Assembly: GCA_039881045.1 (NCBI GenBank)
Contig: JAYWVB010000085.1
Location: forward strand, 27,723 to 91,722
Source: Chaetomium olivaceum
Lineage: Eukaryota; Ascomycota; Sordariomycetes; Sordariales; Chaetomiaceae
DNA length: 64,000 bases
Direction: 5' to 3'
Of this stretch, positions 36,257-48,176 are shown piece after piece (the stretch's first letter is position 1; each line of letters begins with the position of its first letter). The notes beneath the pieces are model-generated. The model searched no databases. It was not told where the DNA came from and was given only the letters and a program-made list of their open reading frames with translations. Position numbers and translations under genes: made by a program.

Positions 36257-38053
36257 GTAGCGAATCTATTCCCCTGTTGACCAGCATCTTTCATTGCCCG
36301 ATCTTAGTAGCCAAGGTCCTTAAGACCCCGGTTCGCTCCTGCAATCGTCAATGGTTCGTTGCATAGTAGGTGCGATATTGAAAGACAACCTCCACGGCAA
36401 CACGAGACGCAGTTTAATCTCAGCGGTGCTACCCGCCTCATCGGATGCTGTCCGGGCGGACGGATCTGATGGCGCACGCCGGCAACACAGGATGGGCAAA
36501 CCGGCAAACAATCCCCTAAAAATCTGCTCTCCGTGTCCCTACGTAAAGATGCAGTCAGCGCCTGGACTTTCACCCGTCTGGGATCCAGCCAATGCACGAC
36601 AGTGCGGAGCATCACCAGACAAGTAATGTGCCAAGCCATCAACACTTTATCCATATATGAAGTCTTTCGACCTGGACCCTATAAGCAACAAGCGATGCCA
36701 CCTAACAACCCGGTCCTCCCGCTTTGGCATCTTGGCCGCTGCCGAGCGCACAATTTACCATGGCGGTTCTCTTTCCCATCACTTCCTAAGCCAGATGGGA
36801 TCAACAAAGGCAAAACCCCACAGACGAGGTATGAGATCTACGTGCTCAGGGGTATGCACCCAGGGTCTCGGCCTGCGTAGTCTGTAGTCTGGATAAGCTT
36901 CCTGGGGACTCGGATTCTCCCGTGACTGGTCCAGAAAGGTAGCAGTGCCCTTGCAAATCTCCCGAGGTACGGGGTCGGGGTAACCACCTCCTTGGTATCG
37001 GCTCGATCCCCACCAATCGCCTGTCCTCATTATCGCGACATCAAGACAAGTGAGGGTGTGAATCAGTCCCAGCGTCGCTATCTTGGCCAATTTTCCTTGG
37101 CAGTTCGATGTTCCGGGTCAGGCTCGCCTAACAATCTACTGGTCAATTTAGAGCCGCGACTTAGTGTTGCTGCCGCGGGGATGCCACTAGCCATTTTCAC
37201 GCCACCGGCGCAGCCCAGGCGTGCCCCTTCTAAGGCCAATGGCGTTGGAAGCAACCACTTAGCTAGTGGTGGAAAGACGCAATCCGCGAGAGTGACGGGC
37301 ATTGTTACATTGAGGTTGCTACAATTAGGTTTGGCACCTGTATAAGCGTCCAGGCAGCCTCCCACTACCCACACCTCTGACACTTGCGGGGGTTCCCTTT
37401 GCAGGACGGTCCGACATCGACCACATCGTCGGATCACATGAAGATAGCAAGCGATATGAATGGATGCCAGCGACCTGGTCAGGGAAGCTACCAAGTTGTG
37501 AGTTAATATCGGCACGATATGAATGTCGACAAAAATAGCTCCACGAAAGCTGGAAACCAGACTCTTCTCCACCTTGGGAATACCTTTCGTAGTCTGCTCA
37601 AGGATCCCTTCCTTCCGTCCAACCTTATCCCGACTTCCCCTCGATGTCAAAAGCGATAACTCCAACACTAGCGGCATGCTGAGCTGTTGCCAACATCACA
37701 TCGCGGGCTTGGTCGGGCGGGGATGGCAGCATTGGTTGCGACGTGATAGTTGAGATGGCAAGATTTTGGCCGTTCACTTCCTCCGTGATTCGGGTTATCT
37801 TCTCCTTAGGTGGGAACGAGGTCGGCATGATGGCGCTGTTGAACACCGGAGTCAAGGCCCGGAATTCCAAGAGCGTCTTGTGAGCCAGGAAATCATTGTC
37901 TCACGCTAGAACCCAACCCGCCGTCGAAAGCTATAAAAGAACCGTCAACTGACCCGACTTCAGGACACAAGATCACCACCCTTCTAACGAACCTTCACTC
38001 ACCTCCAGGTTATCACTTTGACTCCTCATACTTGAGCAACCCTGTCACCCAAA
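36257..38053. other. Gene-poor region, 1.8 kb
   Basis: The largest frame (37078-37677, minus, 199 codons) has a cysteine-containing tail but no signal peptide and no family I recognise, so it is not called. Holds the promoter of the DUF4360 gene. Confidence 0.4.
37932..37938 (+). promoter_or_regulatory. TATA box of the DUF4360 gene
   Basis: TATAAAA, 122 bp upstream of the ATG at 38054. Confidence 0.5.
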
Positions 38054-38806
38054 ATGCGTCTCACCAGTTTCCTCTTCGCTGGCGTTGCCGCCGCGGCCGT
38101 CATCACCCCCAGCCCTAGCGAGTCCCTAGGCTTTTCGGCACCTGCCCCGGGGGAGATCAAAATCCTCAACGTCACCGCTATCGGCTCGGGCTGCCCTGCT
38201 GGCCACGCCTACATCAACGTCGACGCCACAGGCACCATCTTCGACGTCGCCTTCGACGAGTATATTGTGAGCGCCGGTCCGGGCAGCAGCGTTTCGGATA
38301 GCCGCAAGAACTGCCGGATTAGTATCAACCTGCAATTCCCTTCCGGATATCAGTGAGTTCAAATCTAGGGCTAGCCCAGAAACTGCGACGAAGCGTATCA
38401 TGAGGCCCCAAGTATCATCCGAAGCAAAAGGAATTAGAGGGAGAGGATAAGAAAAAGAAGTGTGATACTAACAATGGGCAACAGGTTCTCTGTCATCGAG
38501 ACCCGCTTCACCGGCTATGCTAGCCTTTCGGAGGGTCAGACCGGCACCTGCCGCGCCGGCTACACCTTTGCCGGCGACAGCACCCAAGAGGTCGTGTTCC
38601 AGAAGAACATCCTTGCTCCGTACGAGGACAATTACAACATGATTGCCGGAGTCGGTGTCGAATCTTTCTCGCGCTGCGGTGGCACGACGGCCATCCTCAA
38701 CGTCAACTCGGAAATCCGCATCACGCCCATCTCTACCCCGTACCGGGGGACCATGACTGTGAGAAACCCCTACAAGGTGGCGCTGCAATGGCGCCGCTGC
38801 GCTTGA
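38054..38806 (+). CDS. Small secreted DUF4360-family protein
   Basis: Secreted protein of unknown function, 206 aa. A signal peptide (MRLTSFLFAGVAAAAVITPS) is followed by the family pattern: GEIKILNVTAIGSGCPAGHA, then the aspartate-rich strand VAFDEYIVSAGPGS, then SDSRKNCRISINLQFPSGYQ. After the intron (38353-38484, 132 nt, the longest in the window) come FSVIETRFTGYASL, GQTGTCRAGYTFAG and the end VALQWRRCA. Cysteines are paired as expected for an extracellular beta-sandwich fold. Members are common in plant-associated and saprotrophic fungi and in bacteria, without an established activity. A TATA box at 37932 and the short leader suggest strong, regulated expression. A (GA)11 tract follows the stop. 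Confidence 0.82.
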
Positions 38807-40490
38807 GTTTGACGTTGTTACTGCCTTTGTTTGAAGTTGCCCTGTTGTATTATTTGTTTCTATTACCCAAAACGGAGAGAGAGAGAGAGAGAGAGAAAAG
38901 GGGAGGAAGACAGCAAAAAGAAAAGTGAACATCAAAAGGAAAACAAAATCGAATAGATGGGCTAATGTAAGGGCGAACGCGATGAATCACTTAGGTGGAC
39001 GCTTTCGATGGAAGCCTGCACGTCATCTTCCGCACCAACTGGCAGACCTGCCGTTAAGACCAAGGCTAAGAAGGCCTGGAGGCACTCTGTGTGGCCTGGG
39101 AGGATATTACGGCTCGGGGGAAAGGATGTCGGGAGAGGAATGGTAGGTCAGTTACCTCTGCGCAGGTTATGCGGGGGACGGTATGGATGACGCGGCAGAA
39201 TCTACATGGTCTCGGAAGGACGAACGGTTATGGTTTTGAGAAGGGAGAAGGGAGTCCGACAGCTTGACCATCTTACACATTCTTTTACTCACCACAAGGG
39301 TGAGGTGCAGTCGGATAGCTGGAATACAATTGATTTCCGGCTCACTTCTAGTTGTTGTCATCGGGTTGGTGGATGTTGCGACTTACAAGCAGCCAGGTCT
39401 GACTCTTGCTCAGCTCAATAACACTGACCCCTGAATCAAGAGTTACTTGGCATAACGGTTTCAGAAGGGGGGCATCCTTCGAACGCCAGCCATTACGGCA
39501 TTCATACCATGGTCCATAGCTCCGGAAATACCTGCTCTAAGCCCAACTATTCCTGGAAAAATAGTCAGGTGAGAGCTCAGCCCAAACAGACTACGGCGCA
39601 CCAGGTTTTCTTTAAGATTCATCCTTCGAGGTCCCATCCCAACCTTCAACCCCAGATTGGTATTGGTTTAGCATGAATGCGCCTTGCTTTCCCCATGGGC
39701 AACATTTAGGCAAAAGACATTCCCCACAGATCAATGGCAAGGTGAGCGTGCCGATCATCGACAGTGCGACGCTTGCTCGGTATTTCACCCGCGTTTATTG
39801 CCTATTGCCGGCTCAGACCTTGACAGCAAGCAACACTATGCCAAGCATCAACATAGGTGAAACGAAGGCTTCGATTCGCCCCGGCATTGATCGACAGGCC
39901 CATGTACTATCGGCTATAGGGCTTTGCGGGGAAGTACCGACCCTCACTCGCATGGCATTCTGGAAAGCGCCCCCTGACAAAGGACTGGAAATGCTTGACA
40001 TTGGAAGAGGGCCGCGCCGCTTTGGGATCGACGCTGTTCTGTTCGGCTCCGGCGTCTGGCCGATCATTGCCTGCTCTCACACTGGGGACCTTTCATGAGA
40101 GACGGTCTAGAAGAAAAAGAGAAAGACTTGCGTAGATTTCGAGTCCCATATCCCCGGTCCACGGCTTATTTTAGCTTGGACCCCGTACCCAGTGCTACGT
40201 AGGAGGGGGTTATCGCAAGGACGAGGCGCCCAGCAATAATGTCCGAAGGGCTCTCGAAAATTAAGGCAAGGTTCCGGCGTGGCATTCGGCGGCCTTCCGC
40301 CGAGCCTTTCTCCGTCTTCCCTTTTTCGACCACCCGTACGTCCGGACCCGGGTAAGGGTACGAAACACTGCGGCATTGAGATCATGATATAAGAACAACT
40401 CGTGTTCCAGAACCGTCTCAACTGTTTTTGCACATCCCCACCCGACAAACACATCGCTCGAGTCTTCCCAACAGCTCAACAATATCCAAC
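38807..40490. other. Gene-poor region, 1.7 kb
   Basis: A 141-codon plus-strand frame (39673-40098) and its antisense shadow exist, but with no recognisable family, signal or neighbour. Not called as a gene. Holds the CE5 promoter. Confidence 0.4.
38875..38896 (+). repeat. (GA)11 microsatellite
   Basis: Perfect dinucleotide tract of 11 units, about 70 bp past the DUF4360 stop codon, probably in its 3' untranslated region. Confidence 0.9.
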
Positions 40491-41245
40491 ATGAAGGTTT
40501 CCGCCGTTGCCGTCCCGGTTCTTGCTGGCCTCGCCAGCGCCGGTCCCGTTGAGGTTGAGGCGCGCCAGTCATGCCCTGGCGTCCACATCTTTGGAGCCCG
40601 TGAGACGACCGCACCCGCGGGCTACGGCACCTCGCAAGGTCTCGTCAACATGGTGAAGCAGGCCTACTCCGGTGCCACCAGCGAGGCCATTAACTACCCC
40701 GCCTGTGGCGGCCAGTCCCAGTGTGGTGGTGTCAGCTACGACCAGTCGGCAAGCCAAGGCACTGCGGCCGTCGTTTCAGCCGTCACGAGCTTCAACCAGC
40801 GCTGCCCCGACACCAAGATCGTCCTTATTGGCTACTCGCAAGGTGGTCAAATTATGGACAACGCCCTCTGCGGAGGTGCTGGTGCCACCCTTAGCGGCAA
40901 CGCTCTCAACGCTGTCAAGGCCGCCATCTTCATGGGTGACCCGCACAACGTTGTCGGCCTCCCGTACAACGTCGGCACATGCCAGGCCCAGGGTGTACGT
41001 TGTTTCAGTTCCGTTTTAGAAACGCCCGGCTCTTGCCGTAAACGAATGGTCATTAACAACAAAAATAGTTCGCTGCCCGCCCCCGTGGCTTCCAGTGCTC
41101 TCCGGCTAAGCCGGCCATCATCCAGTCGTACTGCGACTCCCCCGACCCGTACTGCTGCACCGGCAACGACGCCAACTCGCACCAGCAGTACGTCAACAAG
41201 TACGGACAGCAGGCGCTCACCTTTATCAAGGGTCTCCTCGGTTAA
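40491..41245 (+). CDS. Secreted CE5 esterase (cutinase/acetylxylan esterase)
   Basis: Extracellular serine esterase acting on cutin or acetylated xylan, 226 aa. Signal peptide and short propeptide: MKVSAVAVPVLAGLASAGPV then EVEARQ, after which the mature part begins SCPGVHIFGARETTAPAGYG, characteristic of acetylxylan esterases. Catalytic Ser in IVLIGYSQGGQIMDNALC; the Asp in SPDPYCCTGND and the His in NSHQQYVNKYG lie in the second exon, completing the triad. One intron, 40995-41068; without it the second exon reads as a low-complexity Ser/Thr string. Ten or so cysteines suit disulfide bonding as in axe2. The ATG at 40428 in the same frame is rejected because it would hide the signal peptide. 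Confidence 0.93.
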
Positions 41246-41640
41246 ATGCAGTTTGTACTTTGGAGAAGCGCAAAACAGTTTGTTTCTAGTCGTACATTAC
41301 ACGCCCCGGTTCTGTATCTACAAAACGCAGCCAAAAGAAACCATACTAGGTCAAACATCGTTTCGTCCACATTAGTAATCTTGGCTCTGAGGATCTTTCT
41401 CCGACGAAACAGGAGGAACTCTCCTTACATTTAGGCGTTCTCTACCCGTCTGAGGGTAACGTGGGCGGTCCCCACCCCTACCTGTAGCCAGCGCCACTTA
41501 GGTACCTTGTCCGCGATACTCGTGGATACCAAGTAATGAGTGTCCAATTCTAATGCTAAGGGTCAAAAGTTATGTGGATATTGTTATACTATGCGTGCCT
41601 CTGAAACGTATTTCGGTACGATGAGCAACCGTTAATACAC
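41246..41640. other. Intergenic region between convergent genes
   Basis: 395 bp, somewhat AT-rich. Contains TTAGGTACCTT at 41498-41508. Nothing else recognised. Confidence 0.5.
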
Positions 41641-43510
41641 TTAGTTTGCCGCTGCTGTGTATCGGCGTAACTCTCCGCGGGCTTCCTGGAATTCTTTTTC
41701 GATCACGCGTGCATGCCTTTCCGAACGGGGCTTGATCGAGCATTCGAATGGCAGGGGACTCGAGTTGAACCCGTCTGAGAAGGCAAAACTATAATTCACG
41801 AGTCGTCAGTAACAATTTCCCAGGACTGGAAAACAAAAGTCCTTCCTTTAACAACTTACACGTCGTCGACATCAACCATTTCCCCTTTAATATTCCGAGC
41901 GGGCTTGACGTCAAACGCCCACAATATCCGGGCGATGTTGATGGATACGGAAGCGGACCCAAGGTGTAGGCCAGGGCAAATACGGCGACCCCAGCCAAAT
42001 GCGCTGTGCCCCAGGTTGCCGGGGTACTCGCGCGCTCCGAGGAAACGCTCCGGTTGAAACTCGTGCGGGTCTGGGAAGTCCGCATCGTTGAGATGGACTG
42101 AAACTGATGGTTAGTTGACGCCCTATGTTCCAACGAACAAACCACTTTTAGTCTACACTTACTACTCCACAACGGGGCGATAATGGTGCTGCCCTTGGGT
42201 ATGAACATGCCCTTGTACACGTCGTCGGCCGTAGTTGCATGTGGCGTGCCACCAAGAACGGCAACAGGCCGCCATCGGAGAGTTTCTGAGACAATGGCTC
42301 GTACATACTCCAGGGACGTCAAGTCATCAAATGTGGGCAACCTGTCACCACCCACCACCCTATCGAGCTCCGCCTGGGCCTTGGGGATAAAGCTGTGGCC
42401 GAATTTGACACACGCAAGAATAAAACTAGCCAACGAGCCTGCGGACTATGAAGTGTCATTGTCATGTGGTAAATAAAAGGACCGGCGAGGGGGGACGTAC
42501 TGTTTCCACGCCCGCACCAAAAGGGGTACCGGCCGTGTAGGCCACTTCCAGGTCGGTCATACCGAGATTCTGCTGCTCATCGAGGAGATGCTTGGCAAAG
42601 CAGTTTGGCAGTGAGCCCGCCGCCAACCTCTTTTTGACATCGTTCATCAGACCGGTGTACATCTGGATGTCTTTCTTCCGCTGCTCTAGCACCTGGGCCT
42701 TCCATGGAGCAAACATGGTAGGGACGTATTTGAGCGCTGGGTAACGCTCGACGGCGTACTTTCCAGGGATGCTATACGAACGTTAGCAGGGGGATAACCG
42801 CGGCGACGGCCACGAGAGCGTACTTCACCGATGTCAGCCGCTCCATGGCCTCGGCGTTCATCTTCACAACGGCATCCGTCCGAACGTCCTCAACTCGTCG
42901 CCCATAAGTCACCGTCACAACAACCGACGCGGCATATCGTTCGAGATGCGTCCGGTAGTCCTTGGGGTTGGTGAGGAGCTCGTGCATGAGCACCTTGGAC
43001 TCGAGGGCCTGAATTGGCCGGTATGTCTCGCTCTGGCGCTGCATAAAACCGCTGTGCAACAGCTTCCGCCAGCGACGCCAGAAGTTGGAGTAGGGGGCCA
43101 TCAGCCCACGCATGCCGTTAGACAACAGCTCACCGCCCATGATGAAGCGTGGCCGGGACGAATAAATGGCGCCGCGCTTCTCCAGCAGATCCCAGGCCGC
43201 CTGCGCCGAGCCCAGGATGATGGTAGGGGTCGGTCCCATCTGGAGGTATACCACGTCGCCATACTGCTTGTTCAGTTCGAGAAACCATAGCCATGGTTTT
43301 CGGATGCCGGTTTTGAGTGTTTTGGGTCCTGGTGGGAGTTGTGAGCGGTGAGACCACAATCGCCAACTCTGGTGCAGCTGGTTGGTGGTCAGCATGGACA
43401 CTTCCGCGTGAACCGGTCATGTTGGCGGAGATGTTTACCCGGGGGAACTCGAGCACCAAATAGGAAAAGACAACAGCCAGCCCTATGCTGAGAGCAACAA
43501 CGCCGAACAT
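41641..43510 (-). CDS. Cytochrome P450 monooxygenase, microsomal
   Basis: Heme monooxygenase anchored in the ER, 515 aa. The N-terminal anchor is MFGVVALSIGLAVVFSYLVL, followed after an intron by LHQSWRLWSHRSQLPPGP (Pro-rich hinge). Six exons; introns 43378-43438, 42759-42828, 42446-42500, 42098-42162 and 41789-41859. Landmarks: TPFGAGVETSAGSLASF (I-helix with Glu-Thr), ETLRWRPV (ExxR), FPDPHEFQPERFL (PERF) and the heme loop FGWGRRICPGLHLG. The acceptor of the second intron is less certain: 42759 keeps the frame, while 42772 gives a more family-like IPGKYAVERYP but breaks it. General layout is like O-methylsterigmatocystin oxidoreductase-type P450s; substrate unknown. Isolated from other secondary-metabolism genes. 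Confidence 0.88.
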
Positions 43511-45687
43511 GGTGTGGAAATCTATATATCTTCGCTTCAATCTTGGCCAAGCGAAATTGTTGCTTTTGATGGATGGTGTCAGTCCGAAGACTAAGTACTC
43601 CTACCCCTTGCAGAGTAACCCCCCTTCTTGGAATGGCATCCCAACTGCCGCTATCCCCGGCTGCTTTAACCTGGTCTTGGCGGTACCAACAAGCTTTCTC
43701 TCCGCACGAGGGATTCCGAGATACCGGGTCGGCTCTTCCGACTTTGAAAGTTTCTTGGGATTCGGAATATGTTTCGTACGAGAAGGCCTGGGGTGCATTG
43801 TTCCATTCCATGATGTAGGTAGAGGTATCATGGTGATAACCAAAGTTAGGTACCGAGGTATTTGGGTAGGTCAGGTACTTCCTTGGCGAGCCTAGGTGTT
43901 CATCGTTTGAACCTCCTTCCATCCGCGTCCTTTTTCCTCTCTACCCCTTTTCTATTGCTGTCCTTTTCCTATCCGCCCTTTTACGCCTTTTGAACACGGA
44001 AACATTTTGGACCTTAGTGGGGTTGTTAAGGAACTGTTTGTGGACGAACGATCTCGCTACCACAGCGGCGGGCCGCGGGCTCAGCCGAGGGACCTGGTGC
44101 TTTATGTATGTACAGCCTTACCGAGTACTCAGTGATGTCGAAAACCACGCGATCCACGCCGCTGCTCAATGGCTGGGACGGTTAAATCCCGGGTGTGATC
44201 CCGTTGGAGTGTTCGATGCTTCATACAATGATGGGTTTTCACAATGCTGTTGGTCACCCATTTGGACGCTCTGCCTAGGTAAGGTAGGTAAGGTAGGTAC
44301 TTCGTACTCATACAACCCTGCGGTCAAGGGCAGCGAATAACACACCGGGCCGTGCTTTTGAAGAGACTCCGAGGGTGCCAGATCTGTGTGTCTGCACCTC
44401 AATACCCTGCTTGTCGCGCCCACCCAGCCGTGGTTAGACATGTCTGCAAACAGAACCAGGGTCAAGGAATATCGCACTCTTGGATTGAACTTCCGCTCGC
44501 AACTTAACCACGCATGAGTAGATGCACTACAGAGCGCTGGTCACCGTTGTCAGAACCGTGGCGTCAAGACTCCAATTGTTGCAAAAAAAACCAAGAAGAT
44601 ATTGATCAATAAATACTTGCCCATGGTAACCTGTTTTCTTCCGTTTTCTTGTCTTATAAATTCTTTCAAGGCTGGTGAGGTGGGGGGTTGCGAAATTTTT
44701 AGACATCGCCTGTCAAAAGTTGCGGGGGGTCAATCAGGATCTTCTCCCCGCATCTTGAGATACCTCTTGGCGTGCTTGGTCTCCCTTTGTCCCAGGTTGG
44801 AACGGAGACAACCGTCACATATCCCGAACTGTCGCTGTGCTGCGGCGCAGCAGCCAGGCCAATCCCCCCCCCCTCCTCCAATGGCGTCGACTTCGCAATG
44901 TGAACTGGCATGCTTGCTCCCATCGGATCGGGGTTGCTCTTCTCGGATGCAGGGGGGTATTTCCACATCGAGGCACCCAGGGCTTGAGTTGGTGCATAAC
45001 TGTAGTGGCTTGGCAAGAACTTGATCGTTTTCAAATCACGAGGCAAAGATGAGACGGGCAGTATTTTCCAGGTGCGCAAGATTTCTTCACCCTTGTCACG
45101 CGCCACTAGCGTGGAGCTAAGAGGCGCCGACAACGCGGACGGTTCCTCGAGTTCGGGATTCCGGGATCTCGCAACCGTGCGCGCACCAAATTTGGTACGC
45201 TCTGTGGCCGATCTTCCCATGAATCATGTGGGTTTGGCAACGGCCAGGTGGGGATACATACACTAGTGTCGTAACCTTGAGTCTGTCAACTCCTGTGCAA
45301 AGAACTTTGAAGAGGCGGGGGGAAGCTAAGCGAGGGGTGTCTCCGCTGCCTCTCTTCTGCACGGCTGGCCCAATGGATTGGGACCTGCTCTCAGACCTCA
45401 TCTGTGCTGTGCGCCACTGTCCGTCACAAATCTGTGCGGTCTCCTGCTGTAGCGGGACGCATTCCTTCGACTTCACTCGCACGTCGGACATCCCATATGG
45501 TTTAGCAACGTCATCTCCCACTCCAGTCGGTCCGCAATGTCAACTCGCTTTCTGCAGCGCAACTGAGGGGATGCCAACTCGCCGAGAACCCGCAACGCAT
45601 CATCCAGACTGCCTCTCTGCGTCCTCGGGATTCGTTTCTCTGCCCCGTCCCGACCGTCCATTGATGCCATCGAATCCGTAACCGACC
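43511..45687. other. Gene-poor region, 2.2 kb
   Basis: The longest intergenic stretch. A 173-codon minus-strand frame (44699-45220) and others show no family-like sequence. It holds a short AGGTAAGGT tandem repeat and several GGTACC-type motifs. Confidence 0.4.
44277..44299 (+). repeat. Short tandem repeat, 9-bp unit AGGTAAGGT
   Basis: Two and a half copies of AGGTAAGGT. It resembles the GGTAGGTACC motifs scattered in other intergenic parts of the window. Confidence 0.8.
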
Positions 45688-47023
45688 ATGGGGACGCGCC
45701 CACAACGCGTTTTGACCCAACACCCTGGGCGGGCTGCCGAGACAGGACAAGAGAACCACGGGCCATACCTGCTCCGCGTTGTATGGGCCTTAGCAGCACT
45801 GTCGACTCTATTGTTAAGCCTACGAGTCTACTGCAAACTCTCGAGATGTCGTCGGCTGTGGTGGGACGACTACGTCCTAATAGCCGCCTGGGTAAGTACC
45901 TACGATTCACATAGCCCCCTCGCGGCCCTCGCCTCCTGGGCTGCCCCACGCTTTGTGGAATTGCACTAGTTAACTGTTCTTCAAGGTTGCTCTCATCTAC
46001 TCGATTGCACTTCAGACGGTGGCAGTTCACTACGGACTCGGCATCCCTTATTCGGACTTGAGCGACGATGCAATCTCAGAGCTCGGTTTATTTTCCATGG
46101 CCGCTGGCTTTGGCTCCATCCTCTCCACCTGCTGGAGCAAGACGTCGTTTGCTATAACCCTATTACGGATCTCGGGCCATCGAATGCGCCTATTTCTTTG
46201 GTTCATCATCATCTCGGTCAACCTGGTACTCGGCTCCAATGGCGTGATCCACTGGATCCAATGCTGGCCAGTGCAGAAGACCTGGCACTATCACATGCCC
46301 GGCTCGTGTTTCCCAGCCCACCTTGTTCAAAATTATAATACGGCTGTTGCCAGTAGGTACCATTCGGCCTTGACAAGCCACCCTACCTTACTTGGAGACC
46401 ACAAACACTAATAGGGGGACAATGACATTCAGTTTTCTCCGGTGTCATGGACATCGTCCTTGCGCTCCTTCCATGGAATATCATCTGGTCTGTTACAATC
46501 AACAAACGAGAGAGGCTGGGCGCGTTGGTGGCCATGAGTGCCGGTGTTCTGTGAGTCGCCATGACGGCCTCCTATCACCGCGTCCCGTGACTGACTCTAG
46601 CATAGCGATGGTGTCATGGCTTTTCTAAAGATTAGGACTGTGTATGTGATTGGAAACGCAAACGGTGAGTGGTACTCTGCCCTCTGCTCTTGGGGTTAGC
46701 AACTCACTGACTCTCTCAAAGCAACCGTTGTGGCGCTTCTCATCTTTGGCACCGCCGAGCCAGCTACCGCAATTATGGCTGCCTCCATTCCGATGCTCCG
46801 CGTCCTCATTCAACCAAACTCCAACTCAAAACCTTCCGATTTCGTTGAGCTTGGGGATCAGAGCAAGGGTGTGTTGTCGCAGTCGGTGCCAGGACTTGAT
46901 TCAACGGACGATCCGGAGAGGAAGCCCACCGCCCGTGACTCATGGTTAGAATTTGGTACTGCAGAACAGGGTCGTGTCTGCCAGCCTGGAGCAGAGCCAA
47001 CAGTAGGGAACAAGGTTGTGTAA
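45688..47023 (+). CDS. Rhodopsin-domain (PTH11-like) seven-helix membrane protein
   Basis: Fungal integral membrane protein with the conserved 'rhodopsin' domain, 349 aa; some relatives (Pth11) act as surface sensors, most are unstudied. Five exons; introns 45892-45985, 46353-46432, 46551-46605 and 46665-46721, summing to 350 codons. Typical landmarks: LRVYCKLSRCRRLWWDDYVLI (start of the domain), HYGLGIPYSDLS, FSMAAGFGSILSTCWSKTSF, the Trp-rich loop HWIQCWPVQKTW, then SGVMDIVLALLPWNIIW and ATVVALLIFGTAEPATAIMA. The C-terminal tail is short and polar. No CFEM domain is present at the N-terminus, unlike canonical Pth11. Function of this copy unknown. Confidence 0.85.
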
Positions 47024-48176
47024 ACTATTAGACAACAGTGAATAAATAACCATGCTCAGAACACCACATCGCAATAGGTTCCACGACTCGCTGGGCGGTC
47101 GTGTTAGTAGGAGTACGCGTTATAAGCACGGATGACAAACGGACACTCCGCCAGCCCCTTTCCGGAGGTCACGGGAGAACTGCGCATCTGCGCCTCATGT
47201 CCCTGAATTAGAGCAGGCTCCTAGCCTGAGGTACCACCCTGGGTCCATACGAAACTGTGTACTCGCCTTCACTCCGCGATACGCCGCCTCGCGAGCTCGA
47301 GCCAACAGTCTAAACCCTACATGCACGAAGGCAGCAAGGGGCTGTACAGAATACTTTGAAATTCTACGTAGCGGATCTGCGTTTGAGCCCCATTCTGTTC
47401 GCAAAGGATGGCTTGATTTTGTGGATCATATAACCGGGCGTATGGCACTCAAGTTGGGAGGGTGCTGTGATCACTAGCTAGGTAACACTCAGGTAGTATT
47501 TCGGCTGTCACCATGTGGTATTTTATGCAAGACATCTCCCACAGCCGCTACACATGCGAGACATTTGCGAGACAGTCACCCACACCAAACAAACTTCCAA
47601 ATTCCAACTCAATAACTACCGACAACCGAAATCCAGCATCTATCACAGGCCTCCCACACTTTCACTCAACACCCATATGCCCTGCAAGGGAGTTTCGCAG
47701 GACTCCCGGGCCCACCCCCCAGCTTCCTACGCTATATGGCACGAACATCCTTGGCAACAAGCCTACGACGAGTCGATATGCTGTGGCGAGATAGAAATCT
47801 GGCAGGCAACTAACTTAGCACACCTTACAAGGAAGTGGGCCATGGTTGTTACCCTAGAAGGCCCAAGTCTGGGGGGCGTAATAAGGTATCAAAGGTTATG
47901 AGGCATGATTACGGAAAGGGCACAGTTACAGTCATAAACTCTATTTTTCTACGTGTTGGAACTGCGGGGCTTTGTTTTATTTTTTGAATTGTTTGACTCT
48001 AACTTTGTAAAACCCTCGGGGGGTTTTTGAACTTTTGAAATTCAATTCTTGAAACTTTGTAAACTGGTATCGAACAAATGTCAAACACTAGGTCTAACAT
48101 CTGCTTTCCTTGGGGTTATTGAAACTTGTATCTTTTGCCCGCCCCCCGACCCACCTCTTCCGTCCCGAACATGAAT
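47024..48176. other. Gene-poor, AT-richer region
   Basis: 1.15 kb with no supported gene. The part near 47960-48080 is AT-rich and repeats a GAAACTTTGTAAA/AACTTTGTAAAA word around 48002-48064. No transposon ends recognised. Confidence 0.4.

Noticed and set aside
36950..37020. Possible tRNA B-box (GGCTCGATCC)
   Set aside because: No matching A-box at the right distance and no acceptor-stem pairing that I could form.
37078..37677. 199-codon minus-strand frame with several cysteines
   Set aside because: No signal peptide, no recognised domain, no promoter element or intron structure; could be chance in 1.8 kb.
39673..40098. 141-codon plus-strand frame
   Set aside because: No family, signal or neighbour support; similar-length frames occur on the opposite strand.
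42759..42772. Alternative acceptor at 42772 in the P450 gene
   Set aside because: It gives family-like residues but breaks the frame; 42759 keeps 516 codons. The choice is kept as uncertain in the gene entry.
44699..45220. 173-codon minus-strand frame in the gene-poor stretch
   Set aside because: Composition is not protein-like and there is no recognised motif.
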